The notes beneath the pieces were generated by a model. That model made no database searches. It had not been told where the DNA came from and saw only the letters and a list, made by a program, of their open reading frames with translations. Position numbers and translations under genes: made by a program. Below, in pieces: positions 1-8,481 of a stretch of DNA of 33,656 bases; position 1 is the stretch's first letter; the number at the start of each line of letters is the position of its first letter. The stretch is from assembly GCA_964452285.1 (NCBI GenBank), contig CAYVKW010000007.1:1-33656 (forward strand). Direction: 5' to 3'. The stretch is from JAUNST01 sp964452285 (GTDB taxonomy: Bacteria > Patescibacteriota > Microgenomatia > UBA1400 > PJMF01).

Positions 1-1914
1 TTGATAGATATGACGTTTTTAATTAAAATAGGTGACCGTTTTCGAACGGTACCGAGAAAAAAGAAACTAAAATTACTCATATCTACAAAGTGGTTGATTG
101 TTGGTTTTTTGCTAGTGATAGCAGTCATCTTATCAAGATTTCTTTATTTAGGTCAAGTTCCAACTTCTATTTCTCATGATGAGATAATTAATGCTTTTGA
201 GGCCAAAATGGCATCGATAAATGGTAGTGGTACTACTGAGAATTGGAGACCTTGGAGTTTAACTCCTGTACATCCAGCTTTTGCTGAGCTAACGGCAACA
301 TTAATGCTGCCTTTTTATTGGTTGCCATTACCGATAGAAATAGCAACCAAACTGCCTTATGTTTTAATGAGTTTAGTTTTACCGTTGGTGATAGCATTGG
401 TTACTTATGCATTAATAAAAAGCAAAAGAACGGCAATAATTGCTGGATTAATAAGTTTTTTTAATCCGTGGATTTGGCAATTTGGTCGTTTAGCTTTTGA
501 TTCTTATTTTAGCTTATTCTTTTTATTTGCTGGTTTATTGCCATTATTGTATGGGAAAAGAGGAAACAAACTGTGGGCTTTACCTCTATTTTTTTTGGCG
601 TTTTATCAATATCAAGGTCATAAATTAGTATTTCTGCCGTGGATATTGATTTGGAGTATGTATGTGATTATAAAAGAGACCAGTCAAAATCTGGAATGGA
701 GAAAATTATTTTCTAAAAAGCAAAAACAATTAAAAAAAATAATTACGACTTTTTGGGTGCAAAATTGGGTAATATTAACGGTAGTATTTGCAAGTACACT
801 TTTATTTTTATTCTATCTTTTAGTGCAATTGCCGACACACAGCAGCCGCGAGCGAGTAACTACTATTTTGACGCCGCGTTCAGAAGAGATAATAGAAATA
901 ACTAATGAAAGAAGACGCTTGAGTCTAACATCGCGGCTCAATAGAATCAACATTAATGCTTATACTATCTGGGTGGAAAAGGTGCTGGCTCATTATGCTG
1001 AAGTTTTTTCTTTAGCACGATTATTTTTTGGTGATAGTAGTGCTCCTTATGCAGTTTGGTTCCATGGCCAGTTGTATTGGGTGGACTTCGTTTTAATACT
1101 AGCGGGTTTATATGCTTTGTTAAAAAATAAAAAAACTCATATGGCACTAATATTTTTGATTTTGAGTTTATTGGCGGCGCCGCTGCCAGCGGTTTTATCG
1201 GTAAAAATTTCAATGATGTTTAGAGCGTCTATGGTTGTGCCAATTTTATTAATAATAGCAGCAGCAGGCATCAACTTGTTATTGGAGCAAAAACAGAGAT
1301 GGCTGACCGTGAGCATAATATTGATTTATGTAGTTAGTATTGGTTATTTTACCTTCGTTTATTTTTGGCGTTATCCGCTAGCGTCGGCAGAAAGGGAATA
1401 TTTTACGGAGAAAATTTTGACAAATTATGCGACCAGAGTTTTGGCGGAAAAGAAGGTAACAGTGTACACCACGGAGCCGGAGTTTACTTATCGAGCTTAT
1501 TTGTATTATACGAATAATATCACGGCAAAGAACTGGCTGGAGATTAAAAATGCATTTTTAATGAAAGATTATAAATTACAAAATTTTCGGGTAACAAGTG
1601 ATTGTTTTGATATGTCTACTTTAGCAGAGAATGAGGTAGCCATTGTCGATCGTGATGCTTATATTTGTACAGAAAAAGGAAAAGTGGTTTGGGATAAATT
1701 ATCTCCAGAAATGGTAGCGGTACTGACAGATCATTTAACTTTGGCAGCGGTAAAAGATAGTGGTGAGGTTTATGCAATTTATAATGATAATTTGTGTACG
1801 GGAACAGAATTGGGAACGTATTTAAGGCTGACGGAGTTAAAGCAATTCGAACCAAAAACAATGGATGACCAAACTTTTTGTCGAACTTGGATAACGGACG
1901 TGAGAGGGCTATGA
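1..1914 (+). CDS. GT-C fold membrane glycosyltransferase (PMT/ArnT-like)
   Basis: A polytopic membrane protein of up to 637 aa. It has a basic N-terminus, a first membrane segment at about residues 30-50, then a SHDEI motif (about 58-62) in the first outer loop. That places an acidic pair where GT-C enzymes keep their catalytic acidic residues. About ten more hydrophobic helices follow, then a soluble C-terminal domain of about 150 residues. Members of this family move sugars from polyprenyl-phosphate donors onto lipids or proteins at the outer face of the membrane. The acceptor cannot be read here; the neighbouring secreted proteins are possible targets (inference). The reading frame is open at the first base of the window, where a TTG could be the start. 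An ATG at 10 is an alternative, and the gene may begin upstream of the window. Confidence 0.75.
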   Translation: MIDMTFLIKIGDRFRTVPRKKKLKLLISTKWLIVGFLLVIAVILSRFLYLGQVPTSISHDEIINAFEAKMASINGSGTTENWRPWSLTPVHPAFAELTATLMLPFYWLPLPIEIATKLPYVLMSLVLPLVIALVTYALIKSKRTAIIAGLISFFNPWIWQFGRLAFDSYFSLFFLFAGLLPLLYGKRGNKLWALPLFFLAFYQYQGHKLVFLPWILIWSMYVIIKETSQNLEWRKLFSKKQKQLKKIITTFWVQNWVILTVVFASTLLFLFYLLVQLPTHSSRERVTTILTPRSEEIIEITNERRRLSLTSRLNRININAYTIWVEKVLAHYAEVFSLARLFFGDSSAPYAVWFHGQLYWVDFVLILAGLYALLKNKKTHMALIFLILSLLAAPLPAVLSVKISMMFRASMVVPILLIIAAAGINLLLEQKQRWLTVSIILIYVVSIGYFTFVYFWRYPLASAEREYFTEKILTNYATRVLAEKKVTVYTTEPEFTYRAYLYYTNNITAKNWLEIKNAFLMKDYKLQNFRVTSDCFDMSTLAENEVAIVDRDAYICTEKGKVVWDKLSPEMVAVLTDHLTLAAVKDSGEVYAIYNDNLCTGTELGTYLRLTELKQFEPKTMDDQTFCRTWITDVRGL

Positions 1915-2003
1915 GAGATAGAGCGTGGAAATCTCAAGTATAAGTAAAATAAGATTAGTAAAATTGATTTCAAGTAAAAAATGAAAAAAGCGGCAAAATA
2001 TGG

Positions 2004-2009
2004 TATGAT
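2004..2009 (+). promoter_or_regulatory. Extended -10 box of the Cys-rich secreted protein gene
   Basis: TGGTATGAT (TGn plus hexamer) ends 15 nt before the ATG at 2025. No convincing -35 or Shine-Dalgarno is seen, so the predicted leader is only about 9 nt. Confidence 0.5.
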
Positions 2010-2024
2010 TTACATCACGAAAAG

Positions 2025-3590
2025 ATGTATAAATTTTTGAAGATGATTTTGGCATCAATGTTGGTGTTGGTTTCTTCGTATAGTGGAGCCGAGGTGATTT
2101 TGGCGACAGAATCTGGTTGTGGAACAGCGGCTGATCCGAATGTCTATACTACTGACGATACCGATTGGGGTGGAAAGACTTTGTGCGCGAATGGTCTTTT
2201 TAGTTCTAAAAACGTGATTTTTCCAACTGTGCCTGGAAACGCAGTGGCTTGGAGTTGTTGCTCCACTTATAATTGCGCTGGGGAAAATAATTTATCTATT
2301 GGTTGCTATACTAGAAGAGAAGATAAGGAGGGAAGCTGTAGCTATACCAATATTATTGAAGATGGAATTGAAGATGGTTTCAGGATGTACAATTGCTTTA
2401 ATGACAACAGTGATCAACGGTTTGATTATGCAAATGGTAAGGCTGATTCTGCGGGCAAGGCTTGTTACTGTAAGCAAGAGTGCAAAAATGTGAAAACGGG
2501 GCTAATGACTAATGCTTTGGACGGAAGATTGAAAATAGTGGGTTCTTGTCCGGGAGAAAAATTGGTAGAAATTTCTACTTATGGAAGAACTGTTTTTGAT
2601 GGTAGATTGTTTTCTGAAAGAGGTAAATTGGCCCGATGTGTCAATTGTTTTAATGTGTCTTTACCTTGGTTTCAAGTGGTGAATGGGAATGTTTATGCAG
2701 ATAATCAAATTGAAAATAATGTGACGACAAAGGCGAGTGTACCATTTTTAATTCGTCATGAGCAGTGCACAACTAATGAAGTGAGTAATAGCAGCGGTAT
2801 ACCTTTTGTTTTCAACAGTGGTCTGACGAGTATAATAAAAGTGGAAAATAATAACTGGACAGAAAGAGAAAAAAGGCAAACGGCAGTAATGGGCTCAGCA
2901 GGTGTACCTTTGGTAAAGAATCAGGATTTTGTGTATTTTCAGGAGCTATTGCATTATGGTGGCGGCTATTTACCTTCTTGTTGGACGAAAAGTTTAAATT
3001 ATGACGAGCAAGCTGACAACAACATCAATGATAGTCAAGTATGTATTTTAAATGGAGGTGGAGAATCTGCTATTACTTTGACTGGGGAGAAAATTCATAT
3101 TAAAAGTGGACAGAAAAAGGTAATTTTTGTGGAGAGCGACTTGAAATTTCAAGGGGTGGCTACAAAAATCACGGTGGATGAAGGAGGCTTTTTAGCTTTT
3201 ATTGTTAAAAAGAACATTACTTTTGGTGCCAATATTGGTACTGATATTACTACCAGCGCGGCGAAAACTTGCGCTAATAGATTAGATGCAAATATAGACG
3301 GATTATTTATTGCGCAAGAGAAAATAATCTTTCCGGCGGCAGAAATACAAGCGGATCAATTGGCAAAACGAAGTTGTAATCGTCAATTGACGGTGAGTGG
3401 AAGTTATATTGGCTGGGATGGAGTAGAGATGCATGGTACATTTGCTGGTTGTCTGATTCTGCCGCCGACGACTTTTATTGATTATAACGCTGATCATCCA
3501 GTAGTAACTTTTATTTATCGACCAGACTTGGTAAGGAGTATGCCAAAATGGATGAAAGTAACAAAAAGATTGGTACGAGAGACTATTTAA
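2025..3590 (+). CDS. Secreted Cys-rich protein of unknown function
   Basis: 521 aa. It begins with a typical signal peptide: two lysines, then a hydrophobic core at residues 7-20, with likely cleavage near residues 22-27. The mature part is unusually rich in cysteine, about 20 residues often in pairs such as SCC, CYC and CVNC. This suggests a disulfide-stabilised exported or surface protein. The C-terminal half, from about residue 345, is Gly/Ile/Val-rich and looks like a beta-strand or beta-solenoid fold. I do not recognise a named family. It follows the GT-C gene after 110 nt and precedes two other exported proteins, so a cell-surface role is likely (inference). The start at 2025 is chosen because an extended -10 box lies just upstream and the signal peptide begins exactly there. 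Confidence 0.75.
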   Translation: MYKFLKMILASMLVLVSSYSGAEVILATESGCGTAADPNVYTTDDTDWGGKTLCANGLFSSKNVIFPTVPGNAVAWSCCSTYNCAGENNLSIGCYTRREDKEGSCSYTNIIEDGIEDGFRMYNCFNDNSDQRFDYANGKADSAGKACYCKQECKNVKTGLMTNALDGRLKIVGSCPGEKLVEISTYGRTVFDGRLFSERGKLARCVNCFNVSLPWFQVVNGNVYADNQIENNVTTKASVPFLIRHEQCTTNEVSNSSGIPFVFNSGLTSIIKVENNNWTEREKRQTAVMGSAGVPLVKNQDFVYFQELLHYGGGYLPSCWTKSLNYDEQADNNINDSQVCILNGGGESAITLTGEKIHIKSGQKKVIFVESDLKFQGVATKITVDEGGFLAFIVKKNITFGANIGTDITTSAAKTCANRLDANIDGLFIAQEKIIFPAAEIQADQLAKRSCNRQLTVSGSYIGWDGVEMHGTFAGCLILPPTTFIDYNADHPVVTFIYRPDLVRSMPKWMKVTKRLVRETI

Positions 3591-3598
3591 TGACAGAA

Positions 3599-3655
3599 TT
3601 TGCCTCTTGTATTTTCAAAGTAGAGATGCTAAACTGGTGTTAAAATTGAGGCAAA
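3599..3655 (+). promoter_or_regulatory. Promoter of the FISUMP gene inside an inverted repeat
   Basis: An extended -10 box TGTTAAAAT (hexamer 3641-3646) lies between the arms TTTGCCTC (3599-3606) and GAGGCAAA (3648-3655), a perfect 8-bp inverted repeat. The arms bracket the promoter core, as an operator would, or they could form a long-loop stem. The expected transcript starts near 3653 and has an AAAGG Shine-Dalgarno before the ATG at 3671. Confidence 0.45.
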
Positions 3656-3670
3656 GCTGGAAAGGTGAAA

Positions 3671-4686
3671 ATGGAAGAAGAGAAAGTAACTAATCAAGTA
3701 ATACAACAACCGACCACTGGTTTGGAAACCTCTGCTTTCGTGGTAAAAGAGAAAAGAAAAAAACTTTGATTTTTGGCGGAATAATAGTGGGAGCTGTGGT
3801 GTTGGTAGGATTGTTGACTCTGGGATTGACTAAGTCTTTGAAAGAAAATGAAATGAAAAAAGTACCAACGTTGCAGGCTTTTACGGCGCAGGAATGTGCT
3901 TTATTAACGGTGTGTCCAGCAGACGAAACGGTAAATTGTGATACAAATGGTTCGACAGTGAGTTTGCGTGACGAGAGAGATAATAAAGTCTATCGGGTGA
4001 GAAAATTTGCAGATAATAATTGTTGGATGATTGATAATTTGGCTTATGGTGGAGGCGTCAAAGGTAAAGGCGATAATTGTCAGGCGAAGACTGTTGATGA
4101 TTGGCGAGTGGCTTTCAATGAAAAGGCGTCGACACCAGTGAAAAACGAAGGCCTGAATAGCTGGAAAGCTGTGTATGTGGGAGATTGTTTAAATCCAGCT
4201 TTGGAGACAGGAGAAAAAGTAAATCCTTGTGCCGATGAAACAGCTAATTGTGGCTACCTTTATAATTTTATTGCGGCAACTCAAGATCCGGCAGCTTATG
4301 CTTACAATGATCATCAAGTAGTTGAACCAACAACTGGTATTTGTCCTGAGGGTTGGCAGTTGCCAACAGTGGAGGGAAATAAGTCCTTTTATAATTTGCA
4401 TTTAGCAAATGGCTTTGAATGGGATATAGACTTGTTGTCTGGGACAGGGGCAACTGGCTTTTGGCAGGAGGCAAAAAAATGGAATGCGACGACAAGTGGC
4501 TTGTATATGAATGATCCGGCTAATACTGGCTTGGTGGGAATAGGAGAAATGGGTGCTTATTGGACCACGACTCAATGGACGCCGGGAAAAAGTTTTATTT
4601 TTAACTTTTTGGCAGAAGGTGTAGCTCCAACTGGAGTGGCAGCAGAAAAGAATTATGGAGCGGCGGTTCGATGTGTGCTGAAATAA
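3671..4686 (+). CDS. Membrane-anchored FISUMP-domain (Fib_succ_major) surface protein, frameshifted at an A7 run
   Basis: A complete protein is recovered only by joining two frames. The first runs from an ATG at 3671, with AAAGG 6-9 nt upstream, and encodes 32 residues of polar cytoplasmic tail ending in KEKRKK before a TGA at 3767-3769. The second is open from 3766 to 4686. It continues naturally with a membrane helix (IFGGIIVGAVVLVGLLTLGL) and an outer domain. That domain has the Fibrobacter-succinogenes major paralogous pattern: RDxRDNKVYRVRKF, CWMIDNLAY, GYLYNF, CPEGWQLPT, a YWTTTQW strand and a closing GAAVRCVLK. Such domains are found on surface proteins; the ligand is unknown. The switch point is the seven A residues at 3757-3763, where a -1 slip or one extra A joins the frames. 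If the upstream part is ignored, the readable ORF starts with TTG at 3766 and lacks a cytoplasmic tail. Three explanations are possible: sequencing error, true mutation, or slippage-dependent expression. Confidence 0.75.
3757..3763 (+). other. A7 homopolymer at the frame junction
   Basis: Zero-frame codons here are AGA AAA AAA CTT TGA. A -1 slip on the AAA AAA pair reads ACT TTG ATT and enters the long frame, extending the basic KRKK anchor straight into the membrane helix. Homopolymeric A runs are known sites of polymerase and ribosome slippage, and also of sequencing error. Confidence 0.6.
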
Positions 4687-4727
4687 GTGAAGGAGAAATT
4701 GATTAAAAAGTAAAATAGAGATAAATT

Positions 4728-6725
4728 ATGACAAAGAAAGTTTTTTTATCAGTTTTGGGTTTATTAGCAATTTTTGCTTTTAAGACAAAAGTGCAAGCTG
4801 ATGAGACAGTTTGTACTCCTGGCGATTGTGCTAGTATTGGCTGGTTGGATGATAAACCGGCAGCTACTGGTAGCGCTCAGGTTTTTACGGCTAGTAAAGA
4901 CGTGGGCTGCAATACGACTAAAACTTGTTATGTTTTAATTGACACCTCTTTGGATTATTGTGGGACAAGTGTATGTACCTGTGCTAACGGTGCGGTTTTG
5001 GATGGAGACTGCAGTGGCAATAATACTACGGTAGGGACAGTAGCTTGGACTTGTAGGGTAGCGACAGTTTACACTTTGCCTTGCGCTAAGGAAGTGAAAC
5101 CAGTAACTCAGGGAACAACAGTGACGGCTGATATTATGTATGGAGGCGGAGGAAGCGGAAATGGAGGAGGAAGCAACGGCGGAAGTGGAAAGGGAAACTA
5201 CGCTGATGCTAATAGTGACAATGCCGCTATGATTGCCGCTGCTAAAGTTTACAAGGAATCTACCCAAGGTATTACTGGAGGTGATTCTGTTAATAGAATG
5301 AATGAAGCAAAAACGAATTTAGTTAATTCGGTAGTAGATTCTTTGAATAATGGTAAAGGTGTGAGTGGAATAGAAAGAGCTTTGAAAGGTGCCGGAATCT
5401 CTAATAGCATAGTTTCTGAGGTTGTAGATGCTGCTACTGCGTTAATTTCTGCAAATATTGAAAAAAATAAAAACAAAGATATCGAGAGAACTCTAAAGTT
5501 AAGTAATCTTGATGTTTTATTAGCTAATTACGAAAAGGCTGGAGCTGCATATAATAGTCCTGCTGGTACGCAGGACCCTAATGTGTCAAAAGCTTATTAT
5601 GATGCAAAAAATGCTTTGGCTAATGCAGTGTTAATACAACATCTTGCTGAAAATAATGGGGATATTGTCAATCTTGAAGCCTGTGCTCAGCAGTGGCACT
5701 TGAAATTGAGTGATTTGGGCGACATAGGTATTGCATATGAAAATACGCAGACTGCTAAGGCTAACTATGAAAACAGTGAAGATAAAGATAAAGCTTTTTA
5801 TAAAGATTTGTATGATAGTGAGCAAAACGTTTTATTAGGGAAGGTTCTAGCCTTTAAGACTGAGCAACAAAAAAAATGGACTGTGGAAGAGAGCGATGCT
5901 TTTATGTCTGCTTTCAACAATTATGAAAGTCAGAATAATGCTTACAAAGACAACTATCAAGTTGATGATTATACAAAGATAGTGGGTCCAGCTAAAACTG
6001 AAGTTCTTGATCAATCAAAAAATTATCTAGCTTATCTTAAAGAGACTGGTACCGATCCTAAGATATTAGAATACAATTTAAAGAAAATCGGCATATCTAC
6101 AAGCGAGGTCCCTGGACTTGATGAATATATTGTGAGCTACGCGCAGATGAATACTGATAAGATATTGTCTGATGGAGATGCGGGAGAGACATACAAAGCT
6201 ACAATAGAAAAACAAGAAACTGTGACAAAAAGTTATTGGACTCAACGAGATGATGTAAAATTAAATGGTAATGAACAATCAATATTGGATGGGTTTATGT
6301 CTGGTAGATTGATCGAAGCGAATGGTGTAATATATGAGGCTGATACTATGCGAGAAGAAAAAATTGCTAGTGATATTGATTTAAGTAAGGTGACGGGTTT
6401 GTATGCTTTGGAACAGAACTGGGAGAAAACCTTGGATGCAACTGTACAAGCGTTTGATAATTTCGTCGGTAGCTCTAAAACAGAAATACAGGCAGCTTAT
6501 GAGAAAGCTATGACGCTTTTGGAAAAACAGCTCGCTGAAGCTGAGAGCCGCAAAGTAGTTATTCAGGCAGAAAGAGAGGCAATTTTGGCAGCAATGAATG
6601 ATTTAAATAATAGTGCTAGCTCGAAGGGAGCGAAGACGAAGTCAAGTGGCGGATCTAAATCAAATCCTGGGTTTTATGATATTTGGTCCAGATCTTATAA
6701 ATCATCCGCAGGTGGCAGAGGGTAA
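4728..6725 (+). CDS. Secreted protein: Cys-rich head, Gly/Ser linker, long helical domain
   Basis: 665 aa, not assigned to a named family. A signal peptide spans residues 1-24, with likely cleavage after VQA. Residues 29-119 hold ten cysteines, suggesting a compact disulfide-bonded head. Residues 139-157 are almost pure Gly/Ser/Asn, a flexible linker. From about 160 to 620 the sequence is Ala-, Lys-, Glu- and Asn-rich with only one cysteine, and looks alpha-helical with coiled-coil stretches. Residues 575-625 are especially charged. The tail is Ser/Gly/Lys-rich and ends in an aromatic-basic segment (FYDIWSRSYK). The arrangement suggests an exported stalk-like or fibrous protein (inference). 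It lies 41 nt after the FISUMP gene; GAAGGAG sits about 30 nt before ATG, too far for a normal Shine-Dalgarno, and a TAAAAT 11 nt before ATG may give it its own short-leader transcript. Confidence 0.75.
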   Translation: MTKKVFLSVLGLLAIFAFKTKVQADETVCTPGDCASIGWLDDKPAATGSAQVFTASKDVGCNTTKTCYVLIDTSLDYCGTSVCTCANGAVLDGDCSGNNTTVGTVAWTCRVATVYTLPCAKEVKPVTQGTTVTADIMYGGGGSGNGGGSNGGSGKGNYADANSDNAAMIAAAKVYKESTQGITGGDSVNRMNEAKTNLVNSVVDSLNNGKGVSGIERALKGAGISNSIVSEVVDAATALISANIEKNKNKDIERTLKLSNLDVLLANYEKAGAAYNSPAGTQDPNVSKAYYDAKNALANAVLIQHLAENNGDIVNLEACAQQWHLKLSDLGDIGIAYENTQTAKANYENSEDKDKAFYKDLYDSEQNVLLGKVLAFKTEQQKKWTVEESDAFMSAFNNYESQNNAYKDNYQVDDYTKIVGPAKTEVLDQSKNYLAYLKETGTDPKILEYNLKKIGISTSEVPGLDEYIVSYAQMNTDKILSDGDAGETYKATIEKQETVTKSYWTQRDDVKLNGNEQSILDGFMSGRLIEANGVIYEADTMREEKIASDIDLSKVTGLYALEQNWEKTLDATVQAFDNFVGSSKTEIQAAYEKAMTLLEKQLAEAESRKVVIQAEREAILAAMNDLNNSASSKGAKTKSSGGSKSNPGFYDIWSRSYKSSAGGRG

Positions 6726-6753
6726 CTGGATTTAAAATCTTATTTTAGAAAAT

Positions 6754-7212
6754 TTACTTTAACTGGGCGCGTTTCTTGCCGATGGCAAAAGAAACGCGCT
6801 CATAATCTTGAGCCGTGATATCGGGAACGACAAATTGCCAATGAAGATGATCGATAGTACCGCCGGAGTAATTGGTGTTGCCAAAACGGAGACAAAGGGC
6901 GCCGCCAGTGACGTGAAGATGATGAGCGAGCCATTGGACGAGCGGAATTAATTCAGCACTGGCGGCAGGAGTGATTTGATCAAGAGAAGTCCAGTATTGA
7001 TTGGAGATGATAAGATAATGAAACTTAGTGTGAGAATAAGGCCAACGATTGGTGGTGATGTACCAATATTCTCCTTGTTTGAGAATTTTTTGATGACCGT
7101 CTTTTTCGATTTGGTCGGGAAGAAAAGGGGAGACGCCGTTTTTAATATATTCGGTCATTTTCGCTTTTTGATCTTCGTGGCGAGCATTGTCTAGATCTAA
7201 ATGAATAGTCAT
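6754..7212 (-). CDS. HIT-superfamily hydrolase/transferase with an HxHxQ active site
   Basis: 152 aa. The motif DHLHWQFVVP at residues 121-130 gives H122-x-H124-x-Q126. His124 is the expected nucleophile, and the last position of the classical His triad is Gln. The HxHxQ version is typical of the GalT and Ap4A/ADP-sugar phosphorylase branches of the superfamily, which form a nucleotidyl-His intermediate. Substrate cannot be decided from sequence. The N-terminal half carries a conserved-looking beta core (YWYITTNRWPY, FHYLIIS). It starts 38 nt after the thymidylate synthase stop on the same strand, so the two are probably co-transcribed. Only a weak Shine-Dalgarno (AGAAAG) is seen. Confidence 0.8.
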   Translation of the reverse strand: MTIHLDLDNARHEDQKAKMTEYIKNGVSPFLPDQIEKDGHQKILKQGEYWYITTNRWPYSHTKFHYLIISNQYWTSLDQITPAASAELIPLVQWLAHHLHVTGGALCLRFGNTNYSGGTIDHLHWQFVVPDITAQDYERVSFAIGKKRAQLK

Positions 7213-7250
7213 AAAAACTTTCTAAAATAGATAATATTAAAATAGTTTAA

Positions 7251-8123
7251 TTAGATAGCAGCAGGAATTTTTTTGATGGCCTCGTGAGGATGGTAATCCA
7301 GAAGCTCAAAATTGTCGCTGCGGAAAGAAAAGATATCATCGGGTGGATTGACGAGTTTGAGAGTGGGCAGAGAGCGTGGTTCACGGCTGAGCATTTCTTC
7401 GACGCTGTCGAGCTGATCTAAATAAATATGAGCGTCGGAGATAGTATGAACATATTCATAAGGAGTGAGATGAGTGACGTGGGCGACGGCGAGGAGAAGA
7501 GCGGAATATTGAATGAGATTGGAGGGGACGCCGACCGGCAAATCGCCAGAACGTTGGAACATGTGAAGAGAAAGTTTGTCACCGACGACGCGAAAATGCA
7601 TCCAACCGTGACAAGGACAAACGACAACTTTTTGTTGGCGGCCATTGACACGGCAAATGTATTGAGGAATCCAAGGACTAATGAAATGAGTGCGGAGCTG
7701 AGGTTGCTCTTTAATTTGTTTGATCAAATAAGCGAATTGATTAAAACTTTCGCCTTCGCTGGTGGGGAAATCATGGAAAGCGGCGCCGTAAGAGCCTGGA
7801 CCGAGATCGCCAGTTTCGAGGCCGCGCTTGTGACATTTTTCTTCTGTGCACCATGATTTCCACCATTTGCAGCCAAATTTTTCCAACTCTGCTTGAGTAC
7901 GAGCGCCGTTGATGAAAGCGAAAATTTCGCCGATAGGGGTACGCCAAAACTTGGACAGATCGCGTTCGGTGAGGACAGGAAAACCTTGATCGAGGCGAAA
8001 ATGCATAGGCGGCGCGCCAAAAAGCATTTTGGCGTCGACGCCCTGCTGAGAAGGGACAATGACACCTTCATCCAGCACTTTTTTGAGCAAATCGCGATAT
8101 TGAGTGTCAGGCTGATTTTTCAT
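7251..8123 (-). CDS. thyA: Thymidylate synthase
   Basis: 290 aa, close to the usual 264-290. It makes dTMP from dUMP with 5,10-methylene-tetrahydrofolate. Visible key residues are the catalytic Cys171 in PCHG, the phosphate-binding QRSGD (190-194), Asn202 (the dUMP-selecting position), His232 and Tyr234 in DAHIYLDQ, and the conserved C-terminal PAAI ending. Asn202 argues against a dCMP hydroxymethylase. The folate cofactor links it to folD, 1.1 kb away. The start at 8123 is supported by a TATAAT box (complement of 8133-8138) ending 9 nt upstream, predicting a leader of about 3 nt. The HIT gene follows on the same strand. Confidence 0.93.
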   Translation of the reverse strand: MKNQPDTQYRDLLKKVLDEGVIVPSQQGVDAKMLFGAPPMHFRLDQGFPVLTERDLSKFWRTPIGEIFAFINGARTQAELEKFGCKWWKSWCTEEKCHKRGLETGDLGPGSYGAAFHDFPTSEGESFNQFAYLIKQIKEQPQLRTHFISPWIPQYICRVNGRQQKVVVCPCHGWMHFRVVGDKLSLHMFQRSGDLPVGVPSNLIQYSALLLAVAHVTHLTPYEYVHTISDAHIYLDQLDSVEEMLSREPRSLPTLKLVNPPDDIFSFRSDNFELLDYHPHEAIKKIPAAI

Positions 8124-8132
8124 AGTCAGTTG

Positions 8133-8138
8133 ATTATA
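8133..8138 (-). promoter_or_regulatory. -10 box of thyA, nearly leaderless
   Basis: TATAAT on the minus strand, 9 nt before the ATG at 8123. No clear -35 and no Shine-Dalgarno are seen. Confidence 0.55.
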
Positions 8139-8150
8139 AAGCTAAAAAAG

Positions 8151-8477
8151 TTAATTTGAGGCAGAAGATGAGGATAGGGCAATTTTTTCGCTGAGCTGAC
8201 AAATGGAGAATTTTTCTTGTTGGGTGAAAAAATTGCCTGTCTCACGGTATAAAAACTGTTCGGACCAAGTGAGAGAACGAAAACTGCATAAAAATGCGAG
8301 TGAGTTTATCTTGTATTCATCAAAGTTAATTTCATTGTTTGTATACTTTTTTTCTAATTCTTCTAGATGGGCTTTGATGAACGCTCTTTGCTCGGGATCG
8401 AAGTCTTTGAGTAATAAAGACTTGAAACGTTGGATGATTTTTCTAAGACGTTTGAGGGCAAAGGGGACGGAAGTCAT
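8151..8477 (-). CDS. Small hypothetical protein
   Basis: 108 aa, not recognised. It is predicted mostly helical: a basic N-terminal helix (residues 7-24), a charged Glu/Lys helix (about 25-55), and a Ser-rich end. It has no signal peptide or membrane segment. Its ATG lies 4 nt after the stop of the FkbM methyltransferase, so it is probably the last gene of that transcript. A second possibility is its own promoter: minus-strand TTGTCC, 18 nt, TAAAAT, with the -10 box ending exactly 6 nt before ATG. The close fit to the spacing of neighbouring promoters, and the compact packing before thyA (27 nt), argue that it is a real gene. Confidence 0.55.
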   Translation of the reverse strand: MTSVPFALKRLRKIIQRFKSLLLKDFDPEQRAFIKAHLEELEKKYTNNEINFDEYKINSLAFLCSFRSLTWSEQFLYRETGNFFTQQEKFSICQLSEKIALSSSSASN

Positions 8478-8481
8478 GGGC

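Noticed and set aside
7428..7856. 142-aa plus-strand frame inside thyA
   Set aside because: Antisense shadow of a clearly recognised gene.
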